The notes under the pieces are model-generated. The model was given only the letters and a program-made list of their open reading frames with translations. It searched no databases and was not told where the DNA came from. Shown in pieces: positions 38,812 through 50,856 of a DNA stretch of 64,000 nucleotides (position 1 is its first letter; every line of letters starts with the position of its first letter). Location: assembly GCA_949318235.1 (NCBI GenBank), contig OX439135.1, positions 28,218,587-28,282,586 on the forward strand. Reading direction: 5' to 3'. The DNA comes from Ecdyonurus torrentis. Taxonomy: Eukaryota > Arthropoda > Insecta > Ephemeroptera > Heptageniidae. The position numbers and the translations under genes are program-made.

Positions 38812-39303
38812 ATGAAACAAAGTTTCTATTTCAAGAACCAAATGTTATTGAATGATAAAAATCATACTTTTTACACGATTAAAACTAGTTTTGATGATTT
38901 CTCAAAAACTAAGAATGCTACAGACTTACAATTTGTTTCAAAACATAGCTTTATCATCTCTCTACAAAAAATATGTCTTAAACTTTTTTGCTCCGACGCA
39001 TACTTTTTGAGTTATTGACAATTTTAGTTTTCACTCATCTTCTAGCCAAACGAAGTTATGAAATAAAGTATCTATTTCAAGAACCAAATGTTATTGAATG
39101 ATAAAAATCATAATTTTTACACGATTAAAACTAGTTTTGATAATTTCTCAAAAACTAAGAATGCTACAGACATTAAATTTGACTCAAAACATAGCTTTTT
39201 CAATTCTCTACAGAAAAGATGTCTTGAAGTTTTTTGCTCCGACGCATACTTTTTGGGTTTTTAAAAATTTTAATTTTCACTCATCATGTAGCCAAACCAA
39301 GTC
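38812..39303 (+). repeat. H-D'' pair opening domain 2
   Basis: One H (38,812) and one D'' (39,058) complete a partial E-C-F-G-H-D unit after the boundary monomer. D'' has a private A at 39,142 (GATAATTTC). Confidence 0.9.
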
Positions 39304-39794
39304 ATGAAACAAAGTTTCTATTTCACGAACCAAATGTTATTGAATGATAAAAATCATACTTTTTACACGATTAAAACTAGTTTTAATGATTTCTCAGAAA
39401 CTAAGAATGCTACAGACATCAAATTTGACTCAAAACACAGCTTTTTTAATTCTCTACAAAAAAGATGTCTTGAACTTTTTTGCCCCGACGCATACTTTTT
39501 GGGTTATTGACAATTTTAGTTTTCACTCATCATCTAGCCAAACGAAGTTATGAAATAAAGTTCAATTTCAAGAACCAACTGTTATTGAATGATAAAAATC
39601 ATACTTTTTAAACGATTAAAACTAGTTTTGATGATTTCTCAAAAACTAAGAATGCTACAGACTTACAATTTGTTTCAAAACATAGCTTTATCATCTCTCT
39701 ACAAAAAATATGTCTTAAACTTTTTTGCTCCGACGCATACTTTTTGAGTTATTGACAATTTTAGTTTTCACTCATCTTCTAGCCAAACGAAGTT

Positions 39795-40040
39795 ATGAAA
39801 TAAAGTATCTATTTCAAGAACCAAATGTTATTGAATGATAAAAATCATAATTTTTACACGATTAAAACTAGTTTTGATGATTTCTCAAAAACTAAGAATG
39901 CTACAGACATTAAATTTGACTCAAAACATAGCTTTTTCAATTCTCTACAAAAAAGATGTCTTAAACTTTTTTGCTCCGACGCATACTTTTTGGGTTATTG
40001 ACAATTTTAGTTTTCACTCATCATGTAGCCAAACCAAGTC
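39795..40040 (+). repeat. Monomer type F (reference copy, 246 bp)
   Basis: Head GTATCTATTTCAAGAACC, CATAATTTTT, TTTTGATGATTT, TTCAATTCTCTAC, AAAGATGTCTTAAAC, GCTCCGACG, TTTTTGGGTTATTG, and a tail ending CATGTAGCCAAACCAAGTC. It is specific to domain 2 and follows C or B'. Confidence 0.92.
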
Positions 40041-40286
40041 ATGAAACAAAGTTTATATTTCAAGAACCAAATGTTATTGAATGATAAAAATCATACTTTT
40101 TACACGATTAAAACTAGTTTTAATGATTTCTCAGAAACTAAGAATGCTACAGACATCAAATTTGACTCAAAACACAGCTTTTTTAATTCTCTACAAAAAA
40201 GATGTCTTGAACTTTTTTGCCCCGACGCATACATTTTGGGTTATTGACAATTTTAGTTTTCACTCATCATCTAGCCAAACCAAGTC
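40041..40286 (+). repeat. Monomer type G (reference copy, 246 bp)
   Basis: The head GTTTATATTTC is shared with D'. The body is E-like (AGTTTTAATGATTTCTCAG, GACATCAAATTTGACTC, AAAACACAGC), then ACATTTTGGG and a tail ending CATCTAGCCAAACCAAGTC. It follows F and precedes H in domain 2. Confidence 0.92.
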
Positions 40287-40532
40287 ATGAAACAAAGTTT
40301 CTATTTCAAGAACCAAATGTTATTGAATGATAAAAATCATACTTTTTACACGATTAAAACTAGTTTTGATGATTTCTCAAAAACTAAGAATGCTACAGAC
40401 TTACAATTTGTTTCAAAACATAGCTTTTTCAATTCTCTACAGAAAAGATGTCTTGAAGTTTTTTGCTCCGACGCATACTTTTTGGGTTTTTAAAAATTTT
40501 AATTTTCACTCATCATGTAGCCAAACCAAGTC
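40287..40532 (+). repeat. Monomer H' (H head fused to D tail)
   Basis: It is H-like to GACTTACAATTTG and D''-like from TTTTTCAATTC through GGGTTTTTAAAAATTTTAAT. The parents share a 15-bp stretch at the switch (40,413-40,427), so the crossover is placed there. It equals the loss of one 246-bp monomer. Confidence 0.92.
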
Positions 40533-41515
40533 ATGAAACAAAGTTTCTATTTCACGAACCAAATGTTATTGAATGATAAAAATCATACTTTTTACACGAT
40601 TAAAACTAGTTTTAATGATTTCTCAGAAACTAAGAATGCTACAGACATCAAATTTGACTCAAAACACAGCTTTTTTAATTCTCTACAAAAAAGATGTCTT
40701 GAACTTTTTTGCCCCGACGCATACTTTTTGGGTTATTGACAATTTTAGTTTTCACTCATCATCTAGCCAAACGAAGTTATGAAATAAAGTTCAATTTCAA
40801 GAACCAACTGTTATTGAATGATAAAAATCATACTTTTTAAACGATTAAAACTAGTTTTGATGATTTCTCAAAAACTAAGAATGCTACAGACTTACAATTT
40901 GTTTCAAAACATAGCTTTATCATCTCTCTACAAAAAATATGTCTTAAACTTTTTTGCTCCGACGCATACTTTTTGAGTTATTGACAATTTTAGTTTTCAC
41001 TCATCTTCTAGCCAAACGAAGTTATGAAATAAAGTATCTATTTCAAGAACCAAATGTTATTGAATGATAAAAATCATAATTTTTACACGATTAAAACTAG
41101 TTTTGATGATTTCTCAAAAACTAAGAATGCTACAGACATTAAATTTGACTCAAAACATAGCTTTTTCAATTCTCTACAAAAAAGATGTCTTAAACTTTTT
41201 TGCTCCGACGCATACTTTTTGGGTTATTGACAATTTTAGTTTTCACTCATCATGTAGCCAAACCAAGTCATGAAACAAAGTTTATATTTCAAGAACCAAA
41301 TGTTATTGAATGATAAAAATCATACTTTTTACACGATTAAAACTAGTTTTAATGATTTCTCAGAAACTAAGAATGCTACAGACATCAAATTTGACTCAAA
41401 ACACAGCTTTTTTAATTCTCTACAAAAAAGATGTCTTGAACTTTTTTGCCCCGACGCATACATTTTGGGTTATTGACAATTTTAGTTTTCACTCATCATC
41501 TAGCCAAACCAAGTC

Positions 41516-41761
41516 ATGAAACAAAGTTTCTATTTCAAGAACCAAATGTTATTGAATGATAAAAATCATACTTTTTACACGATTAAAACTAGTTTTGATG
41601 ATTTCTCAAAAACTAAGAATGCTACAGACTTACAATTTGTTTCAAAACATAGCTTTATCATCTCTCTACAAAAAATATGTCTTAAACTTTTTTGCTCCGA
41701 CGCATACTTTTTGAGTTATTGACAATTTTAGTTTTCACTCATCTTCTAGCCAAACGAAGTT
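41516..41761 (+). repeat. Monomer type H (reference copy, 246 bp)
   Basis: The head is A/B-like (CAAAGTTTCTATTTCAAG), followed by CATAC and AAAACTAGTTTTGATG. From GACTTACAATTTG onward it is C-like, including TTTTTGAGTTATTG and the CATCTTCTAGCC tail. H looks like a chimera of an A-like head with a C1 body and tail. Copies at 47,907, 50,365 and 53,560 also carry TTTTAATTTTCAC in the tail. Confidence 0.9.
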
Positions 41762-42007
41762 ATGAAATAAAGTATCTATTTCAAGAACCAAATGTTATTG
41801 AATGATAAAAATCATAATTTTTACACGATTTAAACTAGTTTTGATGATTTCTCAAAAACTAAGAATGCTACAGACATTAAATTTGACTCAAAACATAGCT
41901 TTTTCAATTCTCTACAGAAAAGATGTCTTGAAGTTTTTTGCTCCGACGCATACTTTTTGGGTTTTTAAAAATTTTAATTTTCACTCATCATGTAGCCAAA
42001 CCAAGTC
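41762..42007 (+). repeat. Monomer type D'' (domain-2 D, reference copy, 246 bp)
   Basis: D'' has the D layout but GAACC in the head, GATGTCTTG, and TTTTAATTTTCAC in the tail. This copy and the one at 44,466 also share CGATTTAAAC (positions 41,831 and 44,535), exactly 2,704 bp apart, which marks a segmental duplication. Confidence 0.9.
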
Positions 42008-43236
42008 ATGAAACAAAGTTTCTATTTCACGAACCAAATGTTATTGAATGATAAAAATCATACTTTTTACACGATTAAAACTAGTTTTAATGATTTCTCA
42101 GAAACTAAGAATGCTACAGACATCAAATTTGACTCAAAACACAGCTTTTTTAATTCTCTACAAAAAAGATGTCTTGAACTTTTTTGCCCCGACGCATACT
42201 TTTTGGGTTATTGACAATTTTAGTTTTCACTCATCATCTAGCCAAACGAAGTTATGAAATAAAGTTCAATTTCAAGAACCAACTGTTATTGAATGATAAA
42301 AATCATACTTTTTAAACGATTAAAACTAGTTTTGATGATTTCTCAAAAACTAAGAATGCTACAGACTTACAATTTGTTTCAAAACATAGCTTTATCATCT
42401 CTCTACAAAAAATATGTCTTAAACTTTTTTGCTCCGACGCATACTTTTTGAGTTATTGACAATTTTAGTTTTCACTCATCTTCTAGCCAAACGAAGTTAT
42501 GAAATAAAGTATCTATTTCAAGAACCAAATGTTATTGAATGATAAAAATCATAATTTTTACACGATTAAAACTAGTTTTGATGATTTCTCAAAAACTAAG
42601 AATGCTACAGACATTAAATTTGACTCAAAACATAGCTTTTTCAATTCTCTACAAAAAAGATGTCTTAAACTTTTTTGCTCCGACGCATACTTTTTGGGTT
42701 ATTGACAATTTTAGTTTTCACTCATCATGTAGCCAAACCAAGTCATGAAACAAAGTTTATATTTCAAGAACCAAATGTTATTGAATGATAAAAATCATAC
42801 TTTTTACACGATTAAAACTAGTTTTAATGATTTCTCAGAAACTAAGAATGCTACAGACATCAAATTTGACTCAAAACACAGCTTTTTTAATTCTCTACAA
42901 AAAAGATGTCTTGAACTTTTTTGCCCCGACGCATACATTTTGGGTTATTGACAATTTTAGTTTTCACTCATCATCTAGCCAAACCAAGTCATGAAACAAA
43001 GTTTCTATTTCAAGAACCAAATGTTATTGAATGATAAAAATCATACTTTTTACACGATTAAAACTAGTTTTGATGATTTCTCAAAAACTAAGAATGCTAC
43101 AGACTTACAATTTGTTTCAAAACATAGCTTTTTCAATTCTCTACAGAAAAGATGTCTTGAAGTTTTTTGCTCCGACGCATACTTTTTGGGTTTTTAAAAA
43201 TTTTAATTTTCACTCATCATGTAGCCAAACCAAGTC
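42008..43236 (+). repeat. 5-mer HOR E-C-F-G-H' (1,229 bp), copy 2
   Basis: Same structure as 39,304-40,532 and 2,704 bp downstream of it. Its H' is at 42,991. Confidence 0.93.
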
Positions 43237-44711
43237 ATGAAACAAAGTTTCTATTTCACGAACCAAATGTTATTGAATGATAAAAATCATACTTTTTACA
43301 CGATTAAAACTAGTTTTAATGATTTCTCAGAAACTAAGAATGCTACAGACATCAAATTTGACTCAAAACACAGCTTTTTTAATTCTCTACAAAAAAGATG
43401 TCTTGAACTTTTTTGCCCCGACGCATACTTTTTGGGTTATTGACAATTTTAGTTTTCACTCATCATCTAGCCAAACGAAGTTATGAAATAAAGTTCAATT
43501 TCAAGAACCAACTGTTATTGAATGATAAAAATCATACTTTTTAAACGATTAAAACTAGTTTTGATGATTTCTCAAAAACTAAGAATGCTACAGACTTACA
43601 ATTTGTTTCAAAACATAGCTTTATCATCTCTCTACAAAAAATATGTCTTAAACTTTTTTGCTCCGACGCATACTTTTTGAGTTATTGACAATTTTAGTTT
43701 TCACTCATCTTCTAGCCAAACGAAGTTATGAAATAAAGTATCTATTTCAAGAACCAAATGTTATTGAATGATAAAAATCATAATTTTTACACGATTAAAA
43801 CTAGTTTTGATGATTTCTCAAAAACTAAGAATGCTACAGACATTAAATTTGACTCAAAACATAGCTTTTTCAATTCTCTACAAAAAAGATGTCTTAAACT
43901 TTTTTGCTCCGACGCATACTTTTTGGGTTATTGACAATTTTAGTTTTCACTCATCATGTAGCCAAACCAAGTCATGAAACAAAGTTTATATTTCAAGAAC
44001 CAAATGTTATTGAATGATAAAAATCATACTTTTTACACGATTAAAACTAGTTTTAATGATTTCTCAGAAACTAAGAATGCTACAGACATCAAATTTGACT
44101 CAAAACACAGCTTTTTTAATTCTCTACAAAAAAGATGTCTTGAACTTTTTTGCCCCGACGCATACATTTTGGGTTATTGACAATTTTAGTTTTCACTCAT
44201 CATCTAGCCAAACCAAGTCATGAAACAAAGTTTCTATTTCAAGAACCAAATGTTATTGAATGATAAAAATCATACTTTTTACACGATTAAAACTAGTTTT
44301 GATGATTTCTCAAAAACTAAGAATGCTACAGACTTACAATTTGTTTCAAAACATAGCTTTATCATCTCTCTACAAAAAATATGTCTTAAACTTTTTTGCT
44401 CCGACGCATACTTTTTGAGTTATTGACAATTTTAGTTTTCACTCATCTTCTAGCCAAACGAAGTTATGAAATAAAGTATCTATTTCAAGAACCAAATGTT
44501 ATTGAATGATAAAAATCATAATTTTTACACGATTTAAACTAGTTTTGATGATTTCTCAAAAACTAAGAATGCTACAGACATTAAATTTGACTCAAAACAT
44601 AGCTTTTTCAATTCTCTACAGAAAAGATGTCTTGAAGTTTTTTGCTCCGACGCATACTTTTTGGGTTTTTAAAAATTTTAATTTTCACTCATCATGTAGC
44701 CAAACCAAGTC
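43237..44711 (+). repeat. 6-mer HOR E-C-F-G-H-D'' (1,475 bp)
   Basis: This is the counterpart of 40,533-42,007 at 2,704 bp. Its D'' carries the same CGATTTAAAC variant, at 44,535. Confidence 0.94.
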
Positions 44712-46186
44712 ATGAAACAAAGTTTCTATTTCACGAACCAAATGTTATTGAATGATAAAAATCATACTTTTTACACGATTAAAATTAGTTTTAATGATTT
44801 CTCAGAAACTAAGAATGCTACAGACATCAAATTTGACTCAAAACACAGCTTTTTTAATTCTCTACAAAAAAGATGTCTTCAACTTTTTTGCCCCGACGCA
44901 TAGTTTTTGGGTTATTGACAATTTTAGTTTTCACTCATCATCTAGCCAAACGAAGTTATGAAATAAAGTTCAATTTCAAGAACCAACTGTTATTGAATGA
45001 TAAAAATCATACTTTTTAAACGATTAAAACTAGTTTTGATGATTTCTCAAAAACTAAGAATGCTACAGACTTACAATTTGTTTCAAAACATAGCTTTATC
45101 ATCTCTCTACAAAAAATATGTCTTAAACTTTTTTGCTCCGACGCATACTTTTTGAGTTATTGACAATTTTAGTTTTCACTCATCTTCTAGCCAAACGAAG
45201 TTATGAAATAAAGTATCTATTTCAAGAACCAAATGTTATTGAATGATAAAAATCATAATTTTTACACGATTAAAACTAGTTTTGATGATTTCTCAAAAAC
45301 TAAGAATGCTACAGACATTAAATTTGACTCAAAACATAGCTTTTTCAATTCTCTACAAAAAAGATGTCTTAAACTTTTTTGCTCCGACGCATACTTTTTG
45401 GGTTATTGACAATTTTAGTTTTCACTCATCATGTAGCCAAACCAAGTCATGAAACAAAGTTTATATTTCAAGAACCAAATGTTATTGAATGATAAAAATC
45501 ATACTTTTTACACGATTAAAACTAGTTTTAATGATTTCTCAGAAACTAAGAATGCTACAGACATCAAATTTGACTCAAAACACAGCTTTTTTAATTCTCT
45601 ACAAAAAAGATGTCTTGAACTTTTTTGCCCCGACGCATACATTTTGGGTTATTGACAATTTTAGTTTTCACTCATCATCTAGCCAAACCAAGTCATGAAA
45701 CAAAGTTTCTATTTCAAGAACCAAATGTTATTGAATGATAAAAATCATACTTTTTACACGATTAAAACTAGTTTTGATGATTTCTCAAAAACTAAGAATG
45801 CTACAGACTTACAATTTGTTTCAAAACATAGCTTTATCATCTCTCTACAAAAAATATGTCTTAAACTTTTTTGCTCCGACGCATACTTTTTGAGTTATTG
45901 ACAATTTTAGTTTTCACTCATCTTCTAGCCAAACGAAGTTATGAAATAAAGTATCTATTTCAAGAACCAAATGTTATTGAATGATAAAAATCATAATTTT
46001 TACACGATTAAAACTAGTTTTGATGATTTCTCAAAAACTAAGAATGCTACAGACATTAAATTTGACTCAAAACATAGCTTTTTCAATTCTCTACAGAAAA
46101 GATGTCTTGAAGTTTTTTGCTCCGACGCATACTTTTTGGGTTTTTAAAAATTTTAATTTTCACTCATCATGTAGCCAAACCAAGTC
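44712..46186 (+). repeat. 6-mer HOR E-C-F-G-H-D'' (1,475 bp) with a diverged E
   Basis: The E at 44,712 has three changes: AAAATTAG (T at 44,785), GTCTTCAAC (C at 44,880) and CATAGTTTTT (G at 44,903). D'' lacks the CGATTTAAAC variant of the two preceding units. Confidence 0.92.
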
Positions 46187-46677
46187 ATGAAACAAAGTTT
46201 CTATTTCACGAACCAAATGTTATTGAATGATAAAAATCATACTTTTTACACGATTAAAACTAGTTTTAATGATTTCTCAGAAACTAAGAATGCTACAGAC
46301 ATCAAATTTGACTCAAAACACAGCTTTTTTAATTCTCTACAAAAAAGATGTCTTGAACTTTTTTGCCCCGACGCATACTTTTTGGGTTATTGACAATTTT
46401 AGTTTTCACTCATCATCTAGCCAAACGAAGTTATGAAATAAAGTTCAATTTCAAGAACCAACTGTTATTGAATGATAAAAATCATACTTTTTAAACGATT
46501 AAAACTAGTTTTGATGATTTCTCAAAAACTAAGAATGCTACAGACTTACAATTTGTTTCAAAACATAGCTTTATCATCTCTCTACAAAAAATATGTCTTA
46601 AACTTTTTTGCTCCGACGCATACTTTTTGAGTTATTGACAATTTTAGTTTTCACTCATCTTCTAGCCAAACGAAGTT

Positions 46678-46923
46678 ATGAAATAAAGTATCTATTTCAA
46701 GAACCAAATGTTATTGAATGATAAAAATCATAATTTTTACACGATTAAAACTAGTTTTGATGATTTCTCAAAAACTAAGAATGCTACAGACATTAAATTT
46801 GACTCAAAACATAGCTTTTTCAATTCTTTACAGAAAAGATGTCTTGAAGTTTTTTGCTCCGACGCATACTTTTTGGGTTTTTAAAAATTTTAGTTTTCAC
46901 TCATCATGTAGCCAAACCAAGTC
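46678..46923 (+). repeat. D''/D2 hybrid monomer at the cassette entry
   Basis: The head is D''/F type (GAACC). The tail is D2 type (CTTTACAG, TTTTAGTTTTCAC). It marks the point where domain-1-like sequence enters domain 2. Confidence 0.85.
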
Positions 46924-47168
46924 ATGAAACAAAGTTTCTATTTCAAGAACCAAATGTTATTGAATGATAAAAATCATAATTTTTACACGATTAAAACTAG
47001 TTTTGATGATTTCTCAAAAACTAAGAATGCTACAGACATTAAATTTGACTCAAAACATAGCTTTTTCATCTCTCTACAAAAAAGATGTCTGAACTTTTTT
47101 GCCCCGACGCATACATTTTGGGTTATTGACAATTTTAGTTTTCACTCATCATCTAGCCAAACCAAGTC

Positions 47169-47414
47169 ATGAAACAAAGTTTCTATTTCAAGAACCAAAT
47201 GTTATTGAATGATAAAAATCATACTTTTTACACGATTAAAACTAGTTTAAATAATTTCTCAGAAACTAAGAATGCTACAGACATTAAATTTGACTCAAAA
47301 CATAGCTTTTTCAATTCTCTACATAAAAGATGTCTTGAACTTTTTTGCCCCGACGCATACTTTTTGGGTTATTGACAATTTTAGTTTTCACTCATCATCT
47401 AGCCAAACGAAGTT
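47169..47414 (+). repeat. Monomer B' (domain-2 form of B)
   Basis: B' has the B body with AAATAATTTCTCAG. It carries CTACATAAAAGATG in place of CTACAAAAAAGATG, and an E-like tail TTTTAGTTTTCACTC rather than TAGTTTTTACTC. It is shared by 49,627, 52,822, 56,017, 59,669 and 60,619, so all domain-2 B copies go back to one founder. Confidence 0.9.
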
Positions 47415-48398
47415 ATGAAATAAAGTATCTATTTCAAGAACCAAATGTTATTGAATGATAAAAATCATAATTTTTACACGATTAAAACTAGTTTTGATGA
47501 TTTCTCAAAAACTAAGAATGCTACAGACATTAAATTTGACTCAAAACATAGCTTTTTCAATTCTCTACAAAAAAGATGTCTTAAACTTTTTTGCTCCGAC
47601 GCATACTTTTTGGGTTATTGACAATTTTAGTTTTCACTCATCATGTAGCCAAACCAAGTCATGAAACAAAGTTTATATTTCAAGAACCAAATGTTATTGA
47701 ATGATAAAAATCATACTTTTTACACGATTAAAACTAGTTTTAATGATTTCTCAGAAACTAAGAATGCTACAGACATCAAATTTGACTCAAAACACAGCTT
47801 TTTTAATTCTCTACAAAAAAGATGTCTTGAACTTTTTTGCCCCGACGCATACATTTTGGGTTATTGACAATTTTAGTTTTCACTCATCATCTAGCCAAAC
47901 CAAGTCATGAAACAAAGTTTCTATTTCAAGAACCAAATGTTATTGAATGATAAAAATCATACTTTTTACACGATTAAAACTAGTTTTGATGATTTCTCAA
48001 AAACTAAGAATGCTACAGACTTACAATTTGTTTCAAAACATAGCTTTATCATCTCTCTACAAAAAATATGTCTTAAACTTTTTTGCTCCGACGCATACTT
48101 TTTGAGTTATTGACAATTTTAATTTTCACTCATCTTCTAGCCAAACGAAGTTATGAAATAAAGTATCTATTTCAAGAACCAAATGTTATTGAATGATAAA
48201 AATCATAATTTTTACACGATTAAAACTAGTTTTGATGATTTCTCAAAAACTAAGAATGCTACAGACATTAAATTTGACTCAAAACATAGCTTTTTCAATT
48301 CTCTACAGAAAAGATGTCTTGAAGTTTTTTGCTCCGACGCATACTTTTTGGGTTTTTAAAAATTTTAATTTTCACTCATCATGTAGCCAAACCAAGTC

Positions 48399-50856
48399 AT
48401 GAAACAAAGTTTCTATTTCACGAACCAAATGTTATTGAATGATAAAAATCATACTTTTTACACGATTAAAACTAGTTTTAATGATTTCTCAGAAACTAAG
48501 AATGCTACAGACATCAAATTTGACTCAAAACACAGCTTTTTTAATTCTCTACAAAAAAGATGTCTTGAACTTTTTTGCCCCGACGCATACTTTTTGGGTT
48601 ATTGACAATTTTAGTTTTCACTCATCATCTAGCCAAACGAAGTTATGAAATAAAGTTCAATTTCAAGAACCAACTGTTATTGAATGATAAAAATCATACT
48701 TTTTAAACGATTAAAACTAGTTTTGATGATTTCTCAAAAACTAAGAATGCTACAGACTTACAATTTGTTTCAAAACATAGCTTTATCATCTCTCTACAAA
48801 AAATATGTCTTAAACTTTTTTGCTCCGACGCATACTTTTTGAGTTATTGACAATTTTAGTTTTCACTCATCTTCTAGCCAAACGAAGTTATGAAATAAAG
48901 TATCTATTTCAAGAACCAAATGTTATTGAATGATAAAAATCATAATTTTTACACGATTAAAACTAGTTTTGATGATTTCTCAAAAACTAAGAATGCTACA
49001 GACATTAAATTTGACTCAAAACATAGCTTTTTCAATTCTCTACAAAAAAGATGTCTTAAACTTTTTTGCTCCGACGCATACTTTTTGGGTTATTGACAAT
49101 TTTAGTTTTCACTCATCATGTAGCCAAACCAAGTCATGAAACAAAGTTTATATTTCAAGAACCAAATGTTATTGAATGATAAAAATCATACTTTTTACAC
49201 GATTAAAACTAGTTTTGATGATTTCTCAAAAACTAAGAATGCTACAGACATTAAATTTGACTCAAAACATAGCTTTTTCAATTCTTTACAGAAAAGATGT
49301 CTTGAAGTTTTTTGCTCCGACGCATACTTTTTGGGTTTTTAAAAATTTTAGTTTTCACTCATCATGTAGCCAAACCAAGTCATGAAACAAAGTTTCTATT
49401 TCAAGAACCAAATGTTATTGAATGATAAAAATCATAATTTTTACACGATTAAAACTAGTTTTGATGATTTCTCAAAAACTAAGAATGCTACAGACATTAA
49501 ATTTGACTCAAAACATAGCTTTTTCATCTCTTTACAAAAAAGATGTCTGAACTTTTTTGCCCCGACGCATACATTTTGGGTTATTGACAATTTTAGTTTT
49601 CACTCATCATCTAGCCAAACCAAGTCATGAAACAAAGTTTCTATTTCAAGAACCAAATGTTATTGAATGATAAAAATCATACTTTTTACACGATTAAAAC
49701 TAGTTTAAATAATTTCTCAGAAACTAAGAATGCTACAGACATTAAATTTGACTCAAAACATAGCTTTTTCAATTCTCTACATAAAAGATGTCTTGAACTT
49801 TTTTGCCCCGACGCATACTTTTTGGGTTATTGACAATTTTAGTTTTCACTCATCATCTAGCCAAACGAAGTTATGAAATAAAGTATCTATTTCAAGAACC
49901 AAATGTTATTGAATGATAAAAATCATAATTTTTACACGATTAAAACTAGTTTTGATGATTTCTCAAAAACTAAGAATGCTACAGACATTAAATTTGACTC
50001 AAAACATAGCTTTTTCAATTCTCTACAAAAAAGATGTCTTAAACTTTTTTGCTCCGACGCATACTTTTTGGGTTATTGACAATTTTAGTTTTCACTCATC
50101 ATGTAGCCAAACCAAGTCATGAAACAAAGTTTATATTTCAAGAACCAAATGTTATTGAATGATAAAAATCATACTTTTTACACGATTAAAACTAGTTTTA
50201 ATGATTTCTCAGAAACTAAGAATGCTACAGACATCAAATTTGACTCAAAACACAGCTTTTTTAATTCTCTACAAAAAAGATGTCTTGAACTTTTTTGCCC
50301 CGACGCATACATTTTGGGTTATTGACAATTTTAGTTTTCACTCATCATCTAGCCAAACCAAGTCATGAAACAAAGTTTCTATTTCAAGAACCAAATGTTA
50401 TTGAATGATAAAAATCATACTTTTTACACGATTAAAACTAGTTTTGATGATTTCTCAAAAACTAAGAATGCTACAGACTTACAATTTGTTTCAAAACATA
50501 GCTTTATCATCTCTCTACAAAAAATATGTCTTAAACTTTTTTGCTCCGACGCATACTTTTTGAGTTATTGACAATTTTAATTTTCACTCATCTTCTAGCC
50601 AAACGAAGTTATGAAATAAAGTATCTATTTCAAGAACCAAATGTTATTGAATGATAAAAATCATAATTTTTACACGATTAAAACTAGTTTTGATGATTTC
50701 TCAAAAACTAAGAATGCTACAGACATTAAATTTGACTCAAAACATAGCTTTTTCAATTCTCTACAGAAAAGATGTCTTGAAGTTTTTTGCTCCGACGCAT
50801 ACTTTTTGGGTTTTTAAAAATTTTAATTTTCACTCATCATGTAGCCAAACCAAGTC
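48399..50856 (+). repeat. 10-mer HOR E-C-F-D'-A-B'-F-G-H-D'' (2,458 bp)
   Basis: Here the inserted cassette is F-D'-A-B', one monomer more than in the previous unit. A at 49,382 carries CTCTTTACAAAA, shared with the A at 52,577 exactly 3,195 bp away. Confidence 0.92.

Larger units (their letters stand above)
39304..40532 (+). repeat. 5-mer HOR E-C-F-G-H' (1,229 bp), copy 1
   Basis: H' (40,287) is an H head fused to a D tail, so the usual D is missing and E follows directly. C at 39,550 carries the domain-2 marker TTTTTAAACG. Confidence 0.93.
40533..42007 (+). repeat. 6-mer HOR E-C-F-G-H-D'' (1,475 bp)
   Basis: This is the full domain-2 unit. Its D'' carries the CGATTTAAAC variant at 41,831. 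Confidence 0.94.
46187..48398 (+). repeat. 9-mer HOR E-C-D-A-B'-F-G-H-D'' (2,212 bp)
   Basis: A three-monomer cassette (46,678-47,414, 737 bp) with domain-1-type A and B sits in register between C and F. The unit length equals 1,475 + 737. Confidence 0.93.
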
